Source: Calendula officinalis | Taxonomy: Eukaryota; Streptophyta; Magnoliopsida; Asterales; Asteraceae | Assembly (NCBI GenBank): GCA_963853835.1 | Contig: OY970828.1 | Span: forward strand, 13,831,813 to 13,895,812 | Direction: 5' to 3' | DNA: 64,000 nucleotides | Part shown: positions 55,674 to 64,000 of the stretch, in pieces | How positions within the stretch are numbered: the first letter of the stretch is position 1 | Layout: every line of letters starts with the position of its first letter | Program-made: the position numbers and the translations under genes | Notes under the pieces: generated by a model | The model's database searches: none | Told to the model about the DNA's origin: nothing | What the model saw: only the letters and a program-made list of their open reading frames with translations

Positions 55674-56809
55674 TAAAGGATTTATGTGCACAGTTAGTCA
55701 GCCTATGATGATACATCCATGCCTACGAAACACTTAAGGGTCACACCGGTGAGTGCATGTAATACGAGCAAGATAAGCAATGATACTACGAAGAGGAATG
55801 ATTCATAATAGTCATTATGAATTAGTTAAGTATTAAGTTAAGTTTAACTTATTACTATATTAGTTTAACTAACTAATTAATACAAGTAGTTGTACATTTA
55901 CTAGTTGAGTAAATATACAATGTGTTAATTATAGATTATCCATGATATGATTTAAAACTATTAAATCATATAGTAATTGGATAATATTGTTGTATAAAAT
56001 ATATAAAGGTTATTATATAATTAATTATTGAAAGTATAAATACAAGTATGTAATTCGTGTATATGGGTACCGAATTATTAGTGTATTAATACTAGACATT
56101 TAATAGTTAAAGTGCAACAATAATAAACTAGTTAAACTATAAGTGATGGGAACGTTAAAAAGGAAGTTTAATTAAAGATATAATATTAATTAAACTAGAA
56201 GGGTTCTAAGCGTAACTTATTTTTATATAAATAAGAGGCTTAGGGTAACCCTTATTCCCTTGATACACTTACACGAAATCTCTCCTCCTCTCTTGGGAGA
56301 TTTCGGCCGAACCCTAAGACACCACCACTAGGTGTTCTTCGTTCTTCGTGTAATTTGTGTTCTTCAAGTCTTGAAGATCCAAGTTCATTGCTTAGATCAA
56401 CTAGAAGATCGCTCGATTTGTTCATCATCAGTGGATCTATCTTAAGCAATCAACAAGGTATGTTTTGGGAAACACTTTTCTCCCTTCTCCCCTCTTGGAC
56501 GAATTCGACCAAAGAACCCTAGGGTTCTTCAGTTGATGGTTGAACGAACCAAACAAGCAATGTGTGTGTTCAAGTTCTTCGTACAAAGTTTCTTTCTTGT
56601 TAACCTAATCTAGAACTCCAACATCCCAATCCTTTAGGGTTTAAGGATTAGGTTTAATCCCAGTTCCGCATTTAGGGATTAAATCAGCTAGTTGGTTTTA
56701 ACCGGTCAAGAATAAGTTCATGTTCTTGGTCAGCAAGGTTCGAACCAAGTACACTAGGAGGTTGACCCAAGTGGTTGATCAGTCGCATGGTGTGTAGTAA
56801 ATCCCTACA
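55674..56809 (+). repeat. LTR 1 of the array (1136 bp)
   Basis: Bounded by the polypurine tract on the left and the primer binding site on the right, ending AATCCCTACA. Its first dinucleotide is TA, where LTR 2 has TG. TATA tataaata is at 56226-56233; a splice donor, caacaag|gtatgt, is at 56458. By eye it differs from LTR 2 at about twenty positions, roughly 2 percent. Confidence 0.85.
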
Positions 56810-59385
56810 GTGGTATCAGAGCGTTGGTTTAGAGATCTAGACTAGATTACCAAAGATTGTTTGTTTACTTTAATTTTAAGTTTTTTTTTTGTTTCAAGTT
56901 TTTCTTCTTCTTCTACTTCATATTTTTCGAAAATGGGAAGAACCCTAGGACCAAGAATATTAAACTAGTCTAGTTTAATTGGTCAAGAAGGTTTCTAAAA
57001 ACCCTAGTAATTTTCGAAATACATAGGAAGAACCCTAGGATCTAGTATGTTAAACAAGATATGTTTAATTGATCAAAAGGATTCTTTCCTTTTCTCCCTT
57101 GAATTCTCGTGACCTAGGAAGAACCCTAGAATCAAGTATGTTAAACAAGATTTGTTTAATTGATCAAAAGGATTCTTTCCTAATCCCTTAGGATTTTTGA
57201 AAATCTAGAGGTTACTTGGACACCAAGTTTATTAAACTAGCCTAGTTTAATTGGTGGAAAAGTTTCCTAGGCTTAAGAATTTCGAAATCCTAAAAGAACC
57301 CTAGAAGTTTAAACTAGTTTAAGTTTAATAGTTTAAAAGTATTAATTAGGATAATAATCTAAAACCTAGTTTAAGTTTAATAGTTTAAAAGTATTAATTA
57401 GACAAGTTTATGTCTAATAGGTTTAATTATTATTTTGATAGATTTATTAAAGCTAGTTCTTTAAACCTAGAAATTTAGACAAAGTTTTATTGTCTATAAG
57501 GTTTAATTTAAAAAGTTTAAATAAATTTATTAAAAGTTATAATCTATCTTAGAATTTAAACAAAGTTTATTGTTTAATAGGATTTATTAAAATTAGTCTT
57601 TTAATTAAAAATAATGTCTTTGATCAAGAAAGTCAAAACCCTAGTTTTGATTGGTCAAAAAAACAAGATTAGGGTTCATCTAATTAATTTTGGAAATTAA
57701 TGAGGATTAATAGAAAAAAGAGTGTTAATTTTTAAGTTCTAAAATTAACAAGGTGTATTTAATTATTTATATATATGTATTAAAATTTTCGGAATTTTTA
57801 ATTATTAGGTAAAATTGAATTTTAAAAGATATAATAAGTTTATACGTATTTTAATTAGATTAAGTTAAAATACATATGTATAAATTAGATGTAATATTCT
57901 TATTAGAATGTTACAAGTTTATTATAAAATATACATATATACGAATACATTAAAATACAAGATAAAATGAAACAATTTAAAAGGGTAATGTTATTTTGAT
58001 CTTTAAGGATAATATTATAGCTAGTTATTGTATAAGTTATAATATAATTAAAACTAGAAAGTACAAAGTTATGATTTCAATATAACTAGAAATTGTACAA
58101 GTTGAAATTATATGATTAACTAGAAATATACAAAGTTATATATATTAAGGTGTATAAAGTTATAAGTTATTATAACTAGATAATTATACAAGTAAGTATT
58201 TTACAAGTTATGTAATATACTAGATTAATGATCAAGTAATAAATAACAAGAAAAACTTTATAACCTATATTTAACTAGTTCAAGTTAAATGTAAGAAAGG
58301 TTTAAACAAACTAAGAATTATTATATATAGTCTTAATATAATAAGTTTATTAGTTTCACCAAGTATAAACCGGTGATTGTGTTAGCTTAAGTTCCATCAT
58401 GGTTGTTGGAGCTAGTGGGAGCTACACAAGAAAATCACAAAGTTTATAAGTGTGTCGTTAAGACATAAGTCTGGGTCGAATCTAGTAGGTCAAAACAAAT
58501 GTTTAATTTCATTATTAGACATATGAAGAACTAGGTATGTTAAACTAGGTTTATGTTTCAAGTTCATGGATCATAAAAGAATTTAAAGGTTTAACATAAG
58601 TTTATAAGTTTTTCAAGTAAGATAAAACAAGTAAGTTTTATTCTAGATAAGGTTTTTAACAAATCTAGTAAAACGTTTTGTACACCTCGTTTTTGGTATA
58701 CATGTAAAATCGTGCAAATTCTTGAAACTATAAGTTTTAAGGAATAGTTCTTAAGTTTTAAAAGGGTGTCTTGTAGAATTCTTAAATTCACAAGACACAT
58801 TTTAAACAAGGATTAAGATTGGAATAAATGTTTAAGTTTAGTTTAAGACTTAAACAAACCCAAGAAAATCTTAGATCTAAGTACTATCCACCTAATAGAA
58901 CACTTCACTTGTTAAACGATATTCATATTGTAAGGATAAAGAACCTTAGATATGGATTCAAATCATTGCGAGTGTTAGGGTGCGTAAGGTTCTGTGATAA
59001 TCGGGAGTCCCGGCGCAGAGTATCGCACTGTCTTAGATGGTCTGATCTACTTTGGTGATAATCGGGAAGCCCGGCCCAAAAAGTACTTGAGTAGAATAAA
59101 CATACTAGACCTTATTACTAACTTAGAAATGTACAATTAGATTGTACAAAGTTGTAATAAGTTATAAGTCTAAAGATCTACAACCCCTAGGAATCGTGTC
59201 AAGTCTTGATACGATCGGTAAGGATGTTACCTACCAGAAATAGCATGTCTCGTCGAGAAGTGCCCAAACCTTGCGGCGAGAATGTGATATATGGATCCTA
59301 GGCCTAAAATATTAATTATGGGTTTATAATATATTTTAGAGAATGTTTATTGATGATTACTAATTAAACTGGGTTTGATTTGTAG
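56458..59385 (+). other. Predicted leader intron of the array element
   Basis: 2928 bases from AAG|GTATGT in the LTR to tttgatttgtag|ATGGC at gag. A perfect branch-like tactaat lies near 59359, about 20 bases before the acceptor. The interval includes the LTR end and primer binding site. The upstream exon (about 56250-56457) has no ATG in this copy, so gag would be the first ORF after splicing, with A at -3 supplied by the upstream exon. The leader also holds degenerate repeats of about 90 bp (56940-57260) built around agaaccctag...gtttaattgatcaaaagg. Confidence 0.55.
56811..56822 (+). other. Primer binding site, array unit 2
   Basis: tggtatcagagc one base after LTR 1. Confidence 0.93.
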
Positions 59386-60200
59386 ATGGCAGCAACAAAC
59401 ACAACGATAACCTACAACAAACTCTCGCAACGTTTCTTCCTAGGAAAGAAAGAAAAGACTGGGTCAAATTTCCTCAATTGGAAGCGTGATTTTAAGATCA
59501 TGCTCAGACAAGAGAGGGAAAGGATTGACCGAGAAAGAAACGTATTGAGAACCCCTGCCAAGGATGAAGAAAACGAACCAGGACAAGCATTTTACGCTTG
59601 TAAGGCGTTCGCTTCTTGCAAAATGGCTAAGGGAGCATCAGTAGGTGCACACATCATGAGAATGATAAGTGAACTTTGATCACCTTACTAGACTTGGTCA
59701 CCACATGCCATTGCAGTTCGCAATTGACATGATACTCAACTCATTTTCCGATGACTACAAGCTCTTTGTAGCCAACTACAGCAAACGTGATATGGATAAT
59801 TCCATTCCCGAGCTACAATCTATGCTCGACGCTGTTGAGTTGAATATTGAGACCAATTCTAAAAGGGGTCGCACAATTGGTGGTAGCGATGAGGATGGGT
59901 ATGGTGGTAAAGGAAAGGGTAAAACCTATCCTAACCAGGGAGTGCCAAATGGTAAAGGTTTCAAACAAAAGGTCAAGAAGGTTAAGCCTAACACTGCGAG
60001 GACCGAGAACCGGTGCTTCAAGTGTGGTGAGGCTGGGCATTGGAAAAGGAATTTTCCAAAGGGTGCAAGTGGTAGTGGAGGAAACGCAAGTTCCTCAGGT
60101 AACACAACCACACTTCTTTATCACTTTAAGATACTTGTAAAGTACGTTACGAGTAATCTAACTTTTGCAATCGTTTATTGCAGGAGGAGATGGAAAGTGA
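59386..60200 (+). pseudogene. gag of the array element, copy 2
   Basis: Same organisation as copy 1. The frame from 59386 ends at 59679, and a second frame carrying DHLTRLGHHMPLQFAIDMIL continues without further break to 60223 (unspliced) or to 60200 through an 85-nt intron (60099-60183). The frame change near 59665 occurs at the same place as in copy 1. The zinc knuckle reads CFKCGEAGHWKRNF: the last Cys is Phe, so zinc binding is probably lost here. Probably inactive, or dependent on a helper. Confidence 0.75.
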
Positions 60201-62609
60201 TAGTGACCGGCATGAGATGGTGATGATCCCACGAGCACCAAATTTTATAATTCAGTATTTTGTGGATTCGTTTTAAACAATTTTACTTTATTGTTTGGAT
60301 AATTTTATTTTTGTTAAAACAAGTTTTTATTTTGGTTTTAATTAATTTCGAATCCATAGTTGAATTATATTGTGTGCATGTGTGATAATTACACTAGTCA
60401 AGGTTTATGACTAGATTGTAAGTCAAGCTTTGATTTACTTATATTTCATGTTTATATATATTTGTTTGATTGTTGCATAAACAATGTCTTGGTAGCTCAA
60501 GGTACTTAGATGCTAGTAATTAGAAAGTTTTTCTAATGAAAGTATTTAATAGTTTTATGGAAGCATAAGGTTCAAGAGTTATTGAACTTAGTTAAAACAT
60601 TTTAAGTAATAGTCATTACTTATGATAGAAAGTTTTAAAATATAAGTATTTATATAGTATGATTGTATTGGATATAATCAAGATAGACTTTAAGAGTGTT
60701 ATTACAAGTCTTTTATACGTGTAGTAAACGATTTAATGAAGTCATAATTCCCTAATAGGAATAATTGGATATTCGTATAATCCAAGTAAAATGACTTAGA
60801 CATTAAATGACTCTTAAAAGGGACAAACTATATTACTTAAGAATTAAAGGGTATTATTGCAAGTCTCTTATACTTGTAATAAATACAATGTTTAATCAAG
60901 TCATAATTCCCTTATAGGAATAATGGATATTTGAGAAATCCAAGTAATGACTTTGGCATTAAATAAAATTCTTAAAAGAATACTAATGTGTTTAAGAATT
61001 GATAGGTTCATTTCGAGTGTTTCATACTTGTTAGATACAGTGATCAATAAAGATCATAATTCCCTAAACAGGAATAGTGGATATTCGCAAATCCAAAGGA
61101 TGATCTTAATTATTGATAGAATCTTAAAAGAATAAACTACAAGTTATTGACTAGGTCAAAGTAGTAGTTTAAGAGATGCTTAAATTCCATAAAAGTAAGT
61201 GGGAGCTAAGACTAACATAATTCATTAAAGACGTTGATGAATTTAGTAAGTTAGCAAGACATTGACAACAAGGTTTTACCAAGTCGTTAGCCAAAGAGTT
61301 AAGAGAAATAATAAATGATCATTGATTAGATTATTGCAAACCTAATAGCGCGATCACAAGTCTTGTGATGAATTATTACATATCTAATAGGTTGTTAACA
61401 CTTCAGTGGATAACACAGTCATTTAAGGAAATTTCTTTAACTAGTAAGAATATCTACAAATCAAGTAACTAAAAGAGGCTTTAGTTGCAAGGATAATTTT
61501 ATAAATTCAAGAAACTAAGGAGTTAATTTCCAATCCTCCTATGTTTACCGAATTGCATAAAAGGCAAGACTAGAATATGTTCTGGATTGTTGCAAGAACA
61601 ATATCTAGCAAAGGCAAAAGTAATAGTATTCCTAAATACTCGTCTTATGTCTTTAGTTTAATAGAAATGATTGGTTTAGTGATAAAGTTACAATTAAGTT
61701 TGTAAGAATCATTAAGTAATCAACACGAACGAAAGGAATAAGTAATGATCCAGTAATAATTCAGTATCTATGTCCAGTGAGGAATAGTACATGAGTTAGT
61801 ATCATTTTTATTCAGACTTTGTATGTTTTACATCATCCATGAATAAAAGTCTATTTATTCAAAAAGATACAAAAATCCGTGACTACTCGTCTTGGTGGGA
61901 ACCTCGATGGGACGTTAACGTCATCGCGGTAGTTGGTGGTAGATTCGAAGTTCTTCGAAGATAGCTACCCAAGTTTTATGTAAACCAAATATCGGTGATA
62001 TTATTTTGGAGGCTCAACGAATATTGGATTGACCACCATGACAATACTTCGTGATTGAAAAGTTCAAAAGTATTGTTCACTAGGATTGTCCTTAAGCCTG
62101 AGGTATTTGGTTTAGGATACAATAATTAATGTGCTTTGGTTCGACTTAGACAATTCTGAAATACGTTTGTTATACGAGGCGATACTGGGTAAAAAGGAAG
62201 TTGCATTTTAAATCGAAATATAACAAGATGGTAATTGCACCTCCTTTTTAGGAGAGATATTTATAGGTCCTTTGACATGATGAGAAACTGACAAGTGCAC
62301 GGCCGTGCCCAAACAACAGTTTGAATCAAGAGGTCTTAAAATGATTTCGAATACAGGAGTTGATAATTTCTACCATGCTCGTATTCGTTATCACAAATAT
62401 CGTGCTGCAAGGGATAAGCCTAACATATTTGACCAAGAAGTAGAGACAGATTGTTCTTTACTAGGAGACGCTATTAAAGAGTTTTTCATAAACTATACCT
62501 GGGTTACGTAAGCTGTTTTTATGGGGTTGGTTACCTACATGCCCATCTAGAAGGCCACTGTAGCTCGTATCATTAAGACAAAGGTTACAAACTTGCACAA
62601 GTGGGAGTC
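60201..62609. other. Non-coding 3' region of the array element, copy 2
   Basis: Matches copy 1 closely, with the same repeats of about 140 bp (near 60700, 60840 and 61000). It has an additional segment at 61704-62076 flanked by ttgt on both sides. It ends with acaagtgggagtc. Confidence 0.75.
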
Positions 62610-63745
62610 TGAAGGATTTATGTGCACAGTTAGTCAGCCTATGATGATACATCCATGCCTACGAAACACTTAAGGGTCACACCGGTGAGGAAATGTAATA
62701 CGAGCAAGATAAGCAATGATACTACGAAGAGGAATGATTCATAATAGTCATTATGAATTAGTTAAGTATTAAGTTAAGTTTAACTTATTACTATATTAGT
62801 TTAACTAATTAATTAATACAAGTAGTTGTACATTTACTAGTTGAGTAAATATGCAATGTGTTAATTATAGATTATCCATGATATGATTTAAACCTATTAA
62901 ATCATATAGTAATTGGATAATATTGTTGTATAAATTATATAAAGGTTATTATATAATTAATTATTGAAAGTATAAATACAAGTATGTAATTCGTGTATAT
63001 GGGTACCGAATTATTAGTGTATTAATACTAGACATTTAATAGTTAAAGTGCAACAATAATAAACTAGTTAAACTATAAGGGATGGGAACGTTAAAAAGGA
63101 AGTTTAATTAAAGATATAATATTAATTAAACTAGAAGGGTTCTAAGCGTAACTTATTTGTATATAAATTAGAGGCTTAGGGTAACCCTTATTCCCTTGAT
63201 ACACTTACACGAAATCTCTCCTCCTCTCTTGGGAGATTTCGGCCGAACCCTAAGACACCACCACTTGGTGTTCTTCGTTCTTCATGTTCTTTGTGTTCTT
63301 CAAGTCTTGAAGATCCAAGTTCATTGCTTAGATCAACTAGAAGATCGCTCGATTTGTTCATCATCAGTGGATCTATCTTAAGCAATCAACAAGGTATGTT
63401 TTGGGAAACACTTTTCTCCCTTCTCCCCTCTTGGACGAATTCGACCAAAGAACCCTAGGGTTCTTCGGTTGATGGTCGAACGAACCACACAAGCAATGTG
63501 TGTGTTCAAGTTCTTCGTACAAGGTTTCTTTCTTGTTAACCTAATCTAGAGCTCCAACATCCCAATCCTTTAGGGTTTAAGGATTAGGTTTAATCTCAGT
63601 TCCGCATTTAGGGATTAAATCAGCTAGTTGGTTTTAACCGGTCAAGAATAAGTTCATGTTCTTGGTCAGCAAGGTTCGAACCAAGTACACTAGGAGGTTG
63701 ACCCAAGTGGTTGATCAGTCGCATGGTGCGTAGTAAATCCCTACA
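62610..63745 (+). repeat. LTR 2 of the array (1136 bp)
   Basis: TGAAGGATTT... to ...AAATCCCTACA; the ends are near-perfect inverted repeats, which fixes the boundaries. TATA tataaat is at 63162-63168; a splice donor is at 63394. It is followed by a primer binding site, so it also opens a further unit. Confidence 0.88.
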
Positions 63746-63746
63746 G

Positions 63747-63758
63747 TGGTATCAGAGC
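63747..63758 (+). other. Primer binding site, array unit 3
   Basis: tggtatcagagc one base after LTR 2. The leader of a further unit runs to the window end at 64000. Confidence 0.93.
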
Positions 63759-64000
63759 GTTGGTTTAGAGATCTAGACTAGATTAACAAAGATTGTTTGT
63801 TTACTTTAATTTTAAGTTTTTTTTTTTGTTTCAAGTTTTCTTCTTCTTCTTCTTCATATTTTCAAAAAAGGGAAGAACCCTAGTACCAAGAATATTAAAC
63901 TAGTCTAGTTTAACTGGTCAAGAAGGTTTCTAAAAACCCTAGTAATTTTCGAAATACATAGGAAGAACCCTAGGATCTGGTATGTTAAACAAGATATGTT

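Larger units (their letters stand above)
52524..64000 (+). mobile_element. Tandem array of a gag-only Copia-type element (shared LTRs)
   Basis: Order: partial internal region (52524-55673), LTR (55674-56809), full internal region (56810-62609), LTR (62610-63745), then the start of another internal region with primer binding site, up to the window end. Each LTR is preceded by the polypurine tract acaagtgggagtc and followed by a primer binding site, so each serves two units. The internal region has gag only: no protease, integrase or RT motif anywhere in 5.8 kb. It resembles the plant TR-GAG class of non-autonomous elements. Such arrays arise by unequal LTR recombination; an assembly duplication is less likely, since the copies differ at many sites. 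Confidence 0.8.

Noticed and set aside
55283..55716. Small minus-strand ORFs conserved in both array copies
   Set aside because: The matching ORF at 62461-62652 is conserved only because the copies are recent duplicates; no start context or family support.

Overview
This window is repeat-dominated nuclear DNA from a flowering plant, most likely a eudicot. It holds Ty1/Copia elements primed by initiator tRNA-Met, plant L1-type LINEs with an RRM-type ORF1, Stowaway-like MITEs, Helitron ends, a tRNA-derived SINE and one plant germin-like gene. The Sirevirus-type element with an env-like ORF and the overall repeat style would fit Asteraceae, but that is a guess.

Layout. 1-7202: 3' part of a Sirevirus-type Copia element (RT-RNase H, a broken env-like ORF with its own TATA box, 3' LTR). 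7203-9865: non-coding, with a MITE, a (TA)n tract and a Helitron end. 9866-14643: complete minus-strand Copia element, 228-bp LTRs, TSD ctctt. 14945-19591: a second complete minus-strand Copia element with two identical 228-bp LTRs, TSD aacct. 21701-26488: the only host gene recognised, a two-exon germin-like protein gene (minus strand) whose 4.1-kb intron is full of small transposons, including an array of CACATGTG palindromes. 27111-37814: an L1-type LINE (TSD of about 17 bp) with a second LINE (28751-34107, TSD of about 15 bp) nested in its reverse transcriptase. 37832-47785: MITEs, a solo LTR, an RPA70-like pseudogene, a LINE relic split by an insertion with an exact 8-bp TSD, and a possible Gypsy LTR with tandem repeats. 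47791-52523: 5' part of another Copia family. 52524-64000: tandem array of a gag-only Copia-type element in which LTRs (55674-56809 and 62610-63745) are shared between units.

How the parts work together. The germin-like gene appears complete: signal peptide, both disulfide cysteines, all cupin metal ligands, a TATA-like box and a poly(A) signal. Everything else is mobile DNA in different states of decay, mostly disabled by single frameshifts or C-to-T nonsense changes. The most unusual organisation is in the two Copia families at 47.8-64 kb. Their gag ATG lies exactly at a consensus 3' splice site, and a good 5' splice site lies in the LTR. The predicted leader intron would remove the primer binding site, so one RNA would serve as gag mRNA and another as genome. 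In the first family the predicted start codon lies in the LTR and joins gag in frame.
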